A DNA stretch of 13,291 bases, from the NCBI GenBank assembly GCA_013153205.1, contig JAADEW010000009.1, positions 1 through 13,291 of the forward strand, given 5' to 3'. How positions within the stretch are numbered: the first letter of the stretch is position 1; every line of letters starts with the position of its first letter. Positions 5,881 to 13,091 of the stretch are shown in pieces. Source of the stretch: Deferribacteres bacterium. GTDB taxonomy: Bacteria > Thermosulfidibacterota > Thermosulfidibacteria > Thermosulfidibacterales > Thermosulfidibacteraceae. The translations under genes and the position numbers were made by a program. Under the pieces are notes generated by a model that was not told the origin of the DNA, made no database searches, and saw only the letters and a program-made list of their open reading frames with translations.

Positions 5881-6343
5881 AAAGATTTTAGCGGCTATTG
5901 ACTTTTCAGAGATTACCCAAACCGTGCTTTCCAAGGCGGCTCAGCTTGCAAAACTCACCGGTGCACAGCTCATAATAATGAACGTGGTTGAAAAGGAGAT
6001 ACCCATCCTCATTTCGGAAGGGATAGTTGTCCCCAGCATAGACCTTGATACCTTTGAGAAGCTGTATGAAAAACTGTCAGAGACGGCAAAAGAGAAGCTT
6101 GAAGGTATTGCAAAAGACGTAGAAAAAAATTACAAGATTTCACCTGAAATAATAGTGGATGTGGGGGAGCCCTTTGACCTCATACTTGAAGCGGCGGAGC
6201 AGAGAGGGGTGGACCTGATTGTGGTGGGTTCCCACAGGAAAAAGGGAATTGAAAGGCTGTTGATAGGAAGCGTTTCCGAAAAGATTGCGAGAAAGGCAAA
6301 ATGCTCCGTTCTCATAGTGAGAGAGCAAAAATCGGAGGGATAA
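5870..6343 (+). CDS. Universal stress protein (UspA family)
   Basis: A 157-aa single-domain universal stress protein, cytoplasmic and probably dimeric. The N-terminal strand KKILAAIDFSE (4-14) contains the nucleotide-contacting Asp11. The C-terminal loop VVGSHRKKGIERLLIGSVSEKI resembles the ATP-binding motif G-x2-G-x9-G-S/T, with Gly120, Gly133 and Ser134 kept and Arg123 in place of the middle glycine. ATP binding is therefore likely but not certain. AAGGAGGGG about 5860-5866 inside the kinase gene is a strong RBS supporting the ATG at 5870. bpsA follows with no gap, so USP and BpsA are made from one message, consistent with a heat or stress link (inference). Confidence 0.92.
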   Translation: MAFKKILAAIDFSEITQTVLSKAAQLAKLTGAQLIIMNVVEKEIPILISEGIVVPSIDLDTFEKLYEKLSETAKEKLEGIAKDVEKNYKISPEIIVDVGEPFDLILEAAEQRGVDLIVVGSHRKKGIERLLIGSVSEKIARKAKCSVLIVREQKSEG

Positions 6344-7363
6344 ATGAGGATAAGAAACCAGATATTGAGAAGCCTTAAAACAGGACCCAAAACATTCTGG
6401 GAGCTTATAAACCATCAGGACTACCACATAGTGCAGTTCCTTGAAGCGCTTCAGTCTCTCATGAAGGAAGGGCTGATTGAATACAGAGAGCAGAAGTTTC
6501 ATCTGGTAAAGGATGTGCCCATATCCCCCAAGAAAGAGACCATCTGCTCAACGTGCGGCTGTGGTATTGAGATAAAGGGCTTCTTCAAAGATATATACGA
6601 GGAATTCCTTGACATAACCAAGGACAGACCCCTCCCCACGAGCAAGTTTGACCAGGGGTTCATAAGGCCCATAGACACCATAAAAAGAGCCGCCTTCATG
6701 TATGAGCGCGGCGACATTGAGGGAATGGACATCTTCATTCTGGGAGATGACGACCTTTTGAGCGTGGCTATAGGGCTCACCGGCATGGCAAAAAGCATAA
6801 CCGTGGTGGAAATAGACGACAGGATAAACCGGTTCATAGAGAAATTCTGCGAGAAAAAGGGTATAAACAACATACATGTAAAGAAATACAATGTGATTGA
6901 GGAGCTTCCTGAGGAGGCTAAGAGAAGGTTTGACGTGTTCGTCACAGACCCGGTGGAGACATACACGGGACTGTTTCTTTTCGTTGCAAGGTGCATAGAA
7001 GCCCTGAAAGGCAGAGAGTCAGCAGGCTATATGGGCTTCACCCATCTTGAAGCTTCCCTGAACAAATGGTGGAAGTTCCAGAAGTTTATTCTGGAGTCCA
7101 ATCTGGTGATAACCGACATACTGAGAGACTTTACCTATTATCCGGAAAGGGAGAATCAGTGGCGGCACTTCTACGAAACTTACGAAATCATGAAGAAGTT
7201 TGACCTTCCCATACCGGAGGTGGACTGGTACAGGTCCTCCTTTGTGAGGTTTGAAGCCATAGACACCCCGAAAGTGCCTGAAGTGAAGAAACCCAAGGAC
7301 CTGAACGAGCTTTACTTTGACGAGGAATCCTGGGCAACCCCCATGCCCCGGGACGACAGATAG
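6344..7363 (+). CDS. bpsA: N4-bis(aminopropyl)spermidine synthase (branched-chain polyamine synthase)
   Basis: Adds two aminopropyl groups in succession to the central nitrogen of spermidine, giving the quaternary branched polyamine N4-bis(aminopropyl)spermidine. It is found mainly in thermophiles, where such polyamines are thought to stabilise nucleic acids. The 339 aa comprise a winged-helix-like N-terminal domain (1-57), a cysteine cluster CSTCGC (68-73), and a Rossmann domain with the diagnostic GDDD motif (134-137). Asp137 matches the catalytic Asp known from the Thermococcus kodakarensis enzyme. VVEID (154-158) and TDPVET (201-206) follow. The C-terminal ELYFDEESWATPMP tail is also conserved in the family. 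It is unrelated in sequence to SpeE outside the Rossmann fold. The start has GGAGGGAT before it and directly follows the USP stop. The last 52 bp overlap rnc on the other strand, and a terminator follows the TAG at once. Confidence 0.93.
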   Translation: MRIRNQILRSLKTGPKTFWELINHQDYHIVQFLEALQSLMKEGLIEYREQKFHLVKDVPISPKKETICSTCGCGIEIKGFFKDIYEEFLDITKDRPLPTSKFDQGFIRPIDTIKRAAFMYERGDIEGMDIFILGDDDLLSVAIGLTGMAKSITVVEIDDRINRFIEKFCEKKGINNIHVKKYNVIEELPEEAKRRFDVFVTDPVETYTGLFLFVARCIEALKGRESAGYMGFTHLEASLNKWWKFQKFILESNLVITDILRDFTYYPERENQWRHFYETYEIMKKFDLPIPEVDWYRSSFVRFEAIDTPKVPEVKKPKDLNELYFDEESWATPMPRDDR

Positions 7364-8022
7364 GAGAGAGCCGCCTTTGCGGCTTCTCTCTCCCCTTCTT
7401 TTTTGCTTCCGGCAAACACCACCGCCTTAAAGCCGTCAATGACAAGCTCAACCTTAAAAATCCCGTTCAGGCTTTCAAACCTGAAAAGCGGCCTCAGCTT
7501 GAGCCTTGAACAGAGGTTGAAGAAACTGGACTTGTAGTCCTTAAAAGGCGGTATATCCGCAGAAAACAGCAGTGCAGTGAGAACACGATACGCCTCGTGT
7601 ATCCCTCCATCAACGAGCACAGCCCCTATCAGAGCCTCAAAGGCATCGGCAAGGTTTGAATCCCTTAAAGCCCCTCCCTGCCTCCTTTCGCCCTTTCCGA
7701 AAAGGAGAAAATCTCCAAGCCCTATCTGCTTTGCAAGATAGGCAAGGGCTTCTTCCCTCACCAGCTCAGCCCTCTTTCTGGTGAGAACCCCCTCGGATGC
7801 GTCCTCAAGCCTTTTAAACAGCTCCACCCCCACCGCAAAGTTGACGAAGGCATCCCCCAGAAACTCAAGCCTTTCGTTGTCAAAGGGAAGCCCCTTCTCA
7901 GAAGCGTAGGAGCGGTGAACGAGAGCCTCAACGAGATGGCCTTCGTTGTGGAAAAAGTATCCTATTCTTCTCTGAAGCTCGTGAAGCTCAGCCTTCAAAC
8001 TTTCTAAAAGCAAGGCAGGCAT
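7312..8022 (-). CDS. rnc: Ribonuclease III
   Basis: Double-strand-specific endoribonuclease for rRNA precursors and antisense duplexes. The 236 aa hold the catalytic domain (about 10-150) with HRSYASE (36-42), NERLEFLGDA (49-58) and LADAFEALIGA (124-134). The metal ligands Glu53, Asp57, Asp126 and Glu129 are present. A linker and the dsRNA-binding domain follow (about 162-222; KSSFFN and GSKKEGEREAAKAALSYL), then a 14-residue tail. The ATG lies inside the end of fabF (35-nt overlap) and is preceded by GGTGGGG, so it is the last gene of the fab operon. Residues 220-236 are encoded antisense to the end of bpsA. I see no terminator for this strand at its end. Confidence 0.95.
   Translation of the reverse strand: MPALLLESLKAELHELQRRIGYFFHNEGHLVEALVHRSYASEKGLPFDNERLEFLGDAFVNFAVGVELFKRLEDASEGVLTRKRAELVREEALAYLAKQIGLGDFLLFGKGERRQGGALRDSNLADAFEALIGAVLVDGGIHEAYRVLTALLFSADIPPFKDYKSSFFNLCSRLKLRPLFRFESLNGIFKVELVIDGFKAVVFAGSKKEGEREAAKAALSYLSSRGMGVAQDSSSK
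7363..7404 (+). terminator. Rho-independent terminator of the plus-strand operon, inside rnc
   Basis: Starting in the last base of the bpsA stop codon, GGAGAGAGCCGC (7363-7374) pairs with GCGGC and CTCTCTCC (7379-7393) around a CTTT loop. This gives a 12-bp stem with a 3-nt bulge, or 11 bp with a 1-nt bulge. TTTTTT (7399-7404) follows. On the minus strand no T-run follows the hairpin, so it acts in one direction only. The same DNA encodes residues Lys207 to Ser220 of RNase III. Confidence 0.75.
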
Positions 8023-9226
8023 TTACCCCACCAAAGCCGAAGGAATTGCTTATGGCAACCCTTATATCCTTTTGCCTTGCCTCGTTAGGAACATAGTCAA
8101 GGTCGCACTCAGGGTCCGGAAACTCGTAGTTTATGGTAGGCGGAATGATGCCGTGATGTATGCTCAACACGGTGAAGATAGCCTCCACAGCTCCGGCGGC
8201 ACCCAGCAGATGTCCTATCATGGACTTGTTTGAAGACACGGCAAGCCTTTTCGCATGCTCACCAAACACCTTCTTTATGGCAAGGGTCTCAATCTTGTCG
8301 TTCAAAGGAGTGGAGGTTCCATGAGCATTTATGTAATCCACCTCTTCAGGAGCCAACCCCGCATCGGAAAGGGCCGCTTTCATGCACAGCACCGCACCCT
8401 CACCGTTTTCATCGGGCATGGTGATGTGGTAGGCATCACCGCTCATACCGTAGCCTATAATCTCAGCGTAAATCTTTGCCCCTCTTCTCTTTGCAGACTC
8501 GTAATCCTCCAGAACAACCACCCCGGCTCCTTCACCTATAACGAAACCATCCCTCTCCCTGTCAAAGGGGCGGGAAGCCTTCTGCGGTTCGTCATTTCTG
8601 GTTGAGAGAGCCCTCATAACCGAAAAGCCCGCCACCCCAAGCTGACATATAGGTGCCTCTGAACCACCTGCCAGCATGATGTCGGCATCACCGCGCTGAA
8701 TTATCTTGAAGGCATCGCCTATGGCGTTTGCACCGGTGGCACAGGCGGTAACCACAGAAGAGTTGGGACCTCTGAAACCAAACCTTATGGAAACCATGGA
8801 AGAAGCCATGTTTATAATAGCCATGGGTATGAAGAAGGGAGAGATTCTTTTAGGTCCCCTTTCTATAAGGGTTCTGGTGTTGTCCTCTATGGTCTTCAAG
8901 CCTCCAATACCAGAACCTATAAGCACACCAACCCTGTCTTTATCAACGGAGCTGAGGTCAAGACCGCTGTCTTCAACTGCCTGAACAGCAGAAGCCACCG
9001 CATACTGGATAAAAAGGTCCGTTCTTCTCAGCTCCTTCTTCTCAAAGTAGAGGGTCCCGTCAAAGTCTTTAACCTCAGCGGCTATGCGGGAGGAGAGACC
9101 GGAGGCGTCAAACTTGGTGATGGGACCTATCCCGGACTCTCCCTTTACAAGCCTTTCCCAGCTCTCCCTTACATTATTGCCTAAAGGAGTAACAGCCCCT
9201 AAACCGGTTATGACTACCCTTCTCAC
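7988..9226 (-). CDS. fabF: 3-oxoacyl-[acyl-carrier-protein] synthase II (KAS II)
   Basis: Elongating condensing enzyme of type II fatty acid synthesis: joins malonyl-ACP to acyl-ACP. The 412-aa length is standard. The catalytic triad is complete: Cys162 (TACATGANAIG), His302 (NAHGTSTPLND) and His339 (SSNKSMIGHLLGAAG), each one residue off the E. coli FabF numbering. The C-terminal glycine loop NSFGFGGVNAC is intact. The start is GTG (MRRVVITGLG), with AGGAGA inside the end of acpP, and only two bases separate the genes, the usual acpP-fabF arrangement. The end of the gene overlaps the start of rnc by 35 nt. Confidence 0.97.
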   Translation of the reverse strand: MRRVVITGLGAVTPLGNNVRESWERLVKGESGIGPITKFDASGLSSRIAAEVKDFDGTLYFEKKELRRTDLFIQYAVASAVQAVEDSGLDLSSVDKDRVGVLIGSGIGGLKTIEDNTRTLIERGPKRISPFFIPMAIINMASSMVSIRFGFRGPNSSVVTACATGANAIGDAFKIIQRGDADIMLAGGSEAPICQLGVAGFSVMRALSTRNDEPQKASRPFDRERDGFVIGEGAGVVVLEDYESAKRRGAKIYAEIIGYGMSGDAYHITMPDENGEGAVLCMKAALSDAGLAPEEVDYINAHGTSTPLNDKIETLAIKKVFGEHAKRLAVSSNKSMIGHLLGAAGAVEAIFTVLSIHHGIIPPTINYEFPDPECDLDYVPNEARQKDIRVAISNSFGFGGVNACLAFRKFEG

Positions 9227-9228
9227 AA

Positions 9229-9480
9229 TTAGCCATTCTCCTGAAGTTTTTTCACCACATAATCAATGGCGTCCTTAACCGTTCTGATTTTTTCGGCGTC
9301 TTCATCAGGTATCTCAATGTCAAAAGCCTCTTCTATAGCCATCACGAGCTCAACGGTATCAAGGGAATCCGCTCCAAGGTCGTCAATAAAAGAGGCTTCA
9401 GGTGTCACCTCGGATTCGTCAACGTTAAGCTGTTCAACGATTATCTCTTTGATTTTGGCTTCAATCTCCTTTACATCCAT
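9229..9480 (-). CDS. acpP: Acyl carrier protein
   Basis: Carries the growing acyl chain on a 4'-phosphopantetheine arm attached to Ser39 in the motif GADSLDTVEL. The 83-aa protein is acidic and four-helical, with the expected IEEAFDIEIPDEDAEKI helix III region for partner docking. It has the best ribosome binding site in the window, AAAGGAGGT about 6 nt before the ATG, fitting the high amounts of ACP cells need. A 12-bp palindrome (9496-9507) spans the fabG stop just upstream. fabF follows after 2 nt. Confidence 0.98.
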   Translation of the reverse strand: MDVKEIEAKIKEIIVEQLNVDESEVTPEASFIDDLGADSLDTVELVMAIEEAFDIEIPDEDAEKIRTVKDAIDYVVKKLQENG

Positions 9481-9495
9481 CTTCTACCTCCTTTA

Positions 9496-9507
9496 AGTTT
9501 ATAAACT
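9496..9507. repeat. 12-bp perfect palindrome before acpP
   Basis: AGTTTATAAACT reads the same on both strands and spans the fabG stop codon, about 16 bp upstream of the acpP ATG. With no central spacer it is a poor RNA hairpin, so a dimeric DNA-binding protein site is the more natural reading if it has a role. It may be chance in a short AT-rich gap. Confidence 0.3.
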
Positions 9508-10230
9508 CAATCCTCCGTCCACAACGAACACTTGACCTGTTATATATGAAGCTCTTTCACTAGACAAGAACTCAACGAGATGAGCCACATCTTCAGGTCT
9601 TCCAAACCTGCCGAGCACGATAGCCTCAAGCATCTTCTCTTTCACATCCTGAGGCAACGCTGAAGTCATGTCGGTCTCTATATAACCGGGGCAGACGGCA
9701 TTGACGGTTATGTTCCGAGAGCCCACCTCCTTGGCAAGGGCTTTCGTAAAACCTATAAGCCCCGCTTTAGAGGCACAGTAATTGGTCTGTCCTGGATTCC
9801 CTATCAGAGCCACAACGGAAGATATGTTTATCACCCTCCCCCACCTCTTCTTCATCATACCTTTAAGCACCGCCTTGGTAACCAGAAAAGCGGACTTGAG
9901 GTTGGTGTCAATAACCGCATCCCAATCCGCCTCTTTCATCCTCAAAATCAGGGTGTCCCGGGTAATTCCAGCATTGTTGACGAGTATGTCAACACCCTTC
10001 TCCTTCTGCTCAATGTATTTAACCATCTCTTTAACTTCGTCAGCAACGGAGACATCGGCTCTAACGGCTTCAGCCCAGCCGCCATTCGCCTTTATATCCT
10101 CCACCACCTCACAAGCTTTATCCTCACTTCTGGCATAGTTAACGAAAACCTTACAGCCCGATGCGGCAAGCTCTCTGCATATCGCCGCACCCAGCCCCCT
10201 GCTTCCGCCTGTAACCAGAGCAACCTTCAT
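9499..10230 (-). CDS. fabG: 3-oxoacyl-[acyl-carrier-protein] reductase
   Basis: NADPH-dependent reduction of 3-oxoacyl-ACP to 3-hydroxyacyl-ACP. A classical short-chain dehydrogenase of 243 aa: TGGSRGLG (7-14) binds the cofactor and NNAG (85-88) stabilises the sheet. The catalytic tetrad Asn110, Ser138, Tyr151 and Lys155 falls at exactly the E. coli FabG positions. PGYIETDMT and the C-terminal SYITGQVFVVDGGLSL are typical of FabG. The ATG overlaps the fabD stop (ATGA) and has GGAGGGG upstream. Together with its place between fabD and acpP, this makes FabG much more likely than another SDR reductase. Confidence 0.97.
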   Translation of the reverse strand: MKVALVTGGSRGLGAAICRELAASGCKVFVNYARSEDKACEVVEDIKANGGWAEAVRADVSVADEVKEMVKYIEQKEKGVDILVNNAGITRDTLILRMKEADWDAVIDTNLKSAFLVTKAVLKGMMKKRWGRVINISSVVALIGNPGQTNYCASKAGLIGFTKALAKEVGSRNITVNAVCPGYIETDMTSALPQDVKEKMLEAIVLGRFGRPEDVAHLVEFLSSERASYITGQVFVVDGGLSL

Positions 10231-11147
10231 TCCTTTATCCCCTCCAGCTTCTTCAAATCGGAAGGCTTCTCCACATTCAATACCTTCAGCTTCCTGTCCG
10301 TCTTTCTAATCAGCCCTGAAAGCACCCTTGAAGGCCCCACCTCCACAAAGGTGTCCACCCCGTTCTCCTTCATAAACAGAACCGACTGATACCACCTCAC
10401 AGGGGATGTGACCTGCTCCACGAGAAGCCTTCTCTCCTCAGCTCCCGATGTGATAGAGGAAGCCGTCACATTTGAGACCACAGGAACCTCTGCATCGCTG
10501 AAATCCAGCTCCTCAAGGACGGGTTTCAGCTTTTCAGCGGCGGGTTTCATGAGGCTACAGTGAAAGGGTGCACTCACATTGAGCATAACAGCCCTTTTAG
10601 CCCCTTTCTCCTTCAATATGGAGACAGCCGCCTCAACTGCCGCCTTCTCTCCGGCAATAACCACCTGCTCAGGGGAATTGTAGTTGGCAGGCTCAACCAC
10701 CCCTTCCACACTGCGGCACACTTCCTCAACCTTATCAAAGGGGAGTCCTATAACAGCCGCCATAGCCCCCATTCCAACAGGAACCGCCTCCTGCATAAAC
10801 CTTCCCCTGTTTCTCACGGCGAAAACGGCATCGGAAAAGTCCATGATACCGGAAGCCACGCAGGCTGTGTATTCTCCCAATGAATGGCCCGCAAAAAACG
10901 AAACCTCCGGCAACATCTCCCTAATGGCTTTATATATGGCATAGCTTACGGTCAATATAGCAGGCTGGGTGTTTTCCGTAAGCCTGAGCTCCTCGTCAGT
11001 TGAGGAAAAGCAGAGATGTGCCATGTCCACCTTTATCCTGTCAGAAGCCTGTTCAAAAACCTCTCTTGCAGAAGGGTAGCTTTCGTAAAAATCCCTGCCC
11101 ATACCAACATACTGAGAGCCCTGACCGGGAAAGACCACGGCTACCAT
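10227..11147 (-). CDS. fabD: Malonyl-CoA:ACP transacylase
   Basis: Moves malonyl from CoA to ACP, supplying extender units for FabH and FabF. With the start chosen here it is 306 aa. FPGQGSQ (6-12) is the N-terminal oxyanion loop, Ser89 in GHSLGEY the nucleophile, Arg114 (RNRGRFM) the carboxylate-binding residue, and His196 (APFHCS) the general base; VEVGP is near the end. A GTG two codons upstream (11153) would add Met-Leu, but GGAGG would then abut the start codon. From the ATG at 11147 the spacing is about 6 nt, and its A is the last base of the fabK stop (TGATG), a coupled arrangement. Confidence 0.96.
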   Translation of the reverse strand: MVAVVFPGQGSQYVGMGRDFYESYPSAREVFEQASDRIKVDMAHLCFSSTDEELRLTENTQPAILTVSYAIYKAIREMLPEVSFFAGHSLGEYTACVASGIMDFSDAVFAVRNRGRFMQEAVPVGMGAMAAVIGLPFDKVEEVCRSVEGVVEPANYNSPEQVVIAGEKAAVEAAVSILKEKGAKRAVMLNVSAPFHCSLMKPAAEKLKPVLEELDFSDAEVPVVSNVTASSITSGAEERRLLVEQVTSPVRWYQSVLFMKENGVDTFVEVGPSRVLSGLIRKTDRKLKVLNVEKPSDLKKLEGIKE

Positions 11148-12100
11148 CAACACCCTCCAAGAAATCTCTCACACTTATCCTTTAAAAGAGCGTGCGCCCC
11201 ATTTATTATCTCATCAATTATCTCTTTAACGCTCTTTTCTTCCTTTAACATACCCACAATCTGACCCGCCATAACGGAACCCCACTCGGTGTCTCCGTCA
11301 AGAGCGGCGGCTTTCAAAGCTCCACTCCCAAGCCTTTCAAGCTCCTCCACGGAAGCACCGGCTCTCTCCAGCTGTTCAAACTTTCTGGCAAGCTTGTTCT
11401 TTATTATTCTGACGGGATGCCCCGTGCTCCTTCCGGTGATAACCGTATCCCTATCCTTCGCCTTCACATACATGGCTTTCCAGTTTGGATGCACCTGACA
11501 CTCCTTTGAAAGGGCAAACCTCGTTCCCATCTGAACCCCTTCAGCTCCCAGAAACAGTGCGGCGAGAAACCCTCTGGCATCTCCTATTCCACCAGCCGCT
11601 ATCACCGGAATCTTAACCGCATCAACCACCTGCGGCACCAGAGCCATGGTGGTTATCTCCCCTATGTGTCCTCCGGATTCCATCCCTTCGGCAATAACCG
11701 CATCAACCCCTTCTCTCTCCATCCTTCTGGCAAGGGCAACGGAAGCAACAACGGGTATCACCCTTATACCTGCATCCTTAAGGGCTTTCACATACTTTCC
11801 GGGATTTCCAGCTCCAGTGGTGACCACTGCCACCTTCTCCTCTATGACGAGCTGCATAAGCTCGTCGGTGTAAGGAGACATGAGCATTATGTTCACCCCG
11901 AAGGGCTTTGAGGTGAGCTCTTTGGTCTTTCTTATCTGAAACCGCACCTCGTCAGGGGTAAGATGGCCTGCCGCCACTATACCGAGTCCGCCAGCCTCCG
12001 AGACGGCAGCGGCAAGGTGGTAATCGGAAACCCAAGCCATTCCACCCTGAAAGATGGGATATTCTATGCCGCAAAGCTCACAAATTTTGGTGTAAAACAT
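11147..12100 (-). CDS. fabK: Enoyl-[acyl-carrier-protein] reductase II (FMN-dependent)
   Basis: Final reduction of each elongation cycle, enoyl-ACP to acyl-ACP, by a TIM-barrel flavoprotein rather than the SDR enzyme FabI. The 317 aa include FQGGMAWVS (17-25) and the NIMLMSP strand. His145 lies in EGMESGGHIGEITT, the position of the catalytic His of Streptococcus pneumoniae FabK, and AAGGIGDARG and GVQMGTRF form the FMN-phosphate site. The related nitronate monooxygenases share the fold; the fabH-fabK-fabD context and the GGH motif favour FabK. GGAGGA lies 5 nt before the ATG, and the gap after fabH is 10 nt. FabK enzymes are known to be insensitive to triclosan. Confidence 0.94.
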   Translation of the reverse strand: MFYTKICELCGIEYPIFQGGMAWVSDYHLAAAVSEAGGLGIVAAGHLTPDEVRFQIRKTKELTSKPFGVNIMLMSPYTDELMQLVIEEKVAVVTTGAGNPGKYVKALKDAGIRVIPVVASVALARRMEREGVDAVIAEGMESGGHIGEITTMALVPQVVDAVKIPVIAAGGIGDARGFLAALFLGAEGVQMGTRFALSKECQVHPNWKAMYVKAKDRDTVITGRSTGHPVRIIKNKLARKFEQLERAGASVEELERLGSGALKAAALDGDTEWGSVMAGQIVGMLKEEKSVKEIIDEIINGAHALLKDKCERFLGGC

Positions 12101-12110
12101 GGAATCCTCC

Positions 12111-13091
12111 TCACCATTTTAGCACCATGGCTCCCCAGGTAAAGCCCGCCCCGAAAGCCACAAGAAGAAGCAAATCGCCTTCCTTTATCCTGCCCTCCTC
12201 AAGCGCCTCCCCCAAGGCAATGGGAATAGATGCGGCTGAAGTGTTGCCGTATTTCTGCAGGTTGACCACCACCTTTTCCATGGGCACATTTATCCTTTTG
12301 GCAAGGGCCTGGATTATCCTTATGTTGGCCTGATGGGGAACCACCCAGTCTATGTCATCGGGAGAAAGGCCAAGCTCCTCCAGAACCTCCATGGCAACAT
12401 TGCCCATCTCCCTCACCGCCATCTTGAAGACCTCGTTTCCCTTCATTCTGGCAAAGTGAAGCTTCTCCTCAAGCACCCTCTCGTTAAGCTCAACAGCCAC
12501 CCCCCTTGCGGGAAGTATGAGAAGGTCCCCGTAAGCTCCGTCAGCATGTAGCTTAAACCCTAAAATACCCCTGTCCTCGTCTTCAGTGGCACAGACCACC
12601 GCGGCTCCTGCACCGTCACCGAAGAGAACACAGGTGGTTCTATCCTCCATGTCCATTATCTTAAAAAGCTCCTCCGCCCCAACCACCAGAACGGTTCTGT
12701 AAGCACCCGCCCTTATGAAGGAGTCGGCAACGGAAAGTCCGTATATGAATCCCGTGCACCCTGCCGCAAGGTCAAAGGCAGGGGTGCCGTTTATGCCCAG
12801 CTTGTTTCCCAGTATGCAGGCTGTTGACGGAAAGAGATGGTCAGGCGTGGCGGTGGCACAGATAATGAGCTCTATCTCTTTCTTGTCTATACCGGCCTTC
12901 TCAATAGCCTTTTGAGAAGCGTAAAGGGCCAGGTCCGAAGTCAACACATCTTTAGATGCCCTTCTTCTTTCCTTTATGCCGGTTCTCTGGGTTATCCACT
13001 CGTCAGAAGTGTCCAGATACTCCTCAAAAAACTGATTTGTGAGCGTTTCCTCAGGAACATAATAGCTCAAACCCCGTATGTAAGACCTCAT
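12111..13091 (-). CDS. fabH: 3-oxoacyl-[acyl-carrier-protein] synthase III (KAS III)
   Basis: Starts each fatty acid by condensing an acyl-CoA primer, usually acetyl-CoA or a branched acyl-CoA, with malonyl-ACP. The 326 aa carry the Cys-His-Asn triad: Cys112 (AAGCTGFIYGL), His253 (VPHQANIRI) and Asn283 (YGNTSAASIP). The N-terminal SDEWITQRTGIKERR segment and C-terminal FGAGFTWGAMVLKW are diagnostic. Cys112 has the same number as in E. coli FabH. The ATG overlaps the plsX stop (ATGA), with AGGAG 8 nt upstream. Primer preference cannot be read from the sequence alone. Confidence 0.97.
   Translation of the reverse strand: MRSYIRGLSYYVPEETLTNQFFEEYLDTSDEWITQRTGIKERRRASKDVLTSDLALYASQKAIEKAGIDKKEIELIICATATPDHLFPSTACILGNKLGINGTPAFDLAAGCTGFIYGLSVADSFIRAGAYRTVLVVGAEELFKIMDMEDRTTCVLFGDGAGAAVVCATEDEDRGILGFKLHADGAYGDLLILPARGVAVELNERVLEEKLHFARMKGNEVFKMAVREMGNVAMEVLEELGLSPDDIDWVVPHQANIRIIQALAKRINVPMEKVVVNLQKYGNTSAASIPIALGEALEEGRIKEGDLLLLVAFGAGFTWGAMVLKW

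Noticed and set aside
7363..7404. Reading the hairpin as a bidirectional terminator that also ends the fab-rnc transcript
   Set aside because: On the minus strand the hairpin precedes the rnc stop codon and is not followed by a T-run, so it would cut off rnc and lacks the needed tract.
8255..8605. A 116-codon open frame on the plus strand inside fabF
   Set aside because: It lies wholly antisense to highly conserved FabF sequence and has no recognisable domain.
11145..11153. GTG at 11153 as the fabD start (two extra residues)
   Set aside because: The GGAGG would directly abut the GTG, leaving no spacing. The ATG at 11147 has normal spacing and a TGATG overlap with the fabK stop.
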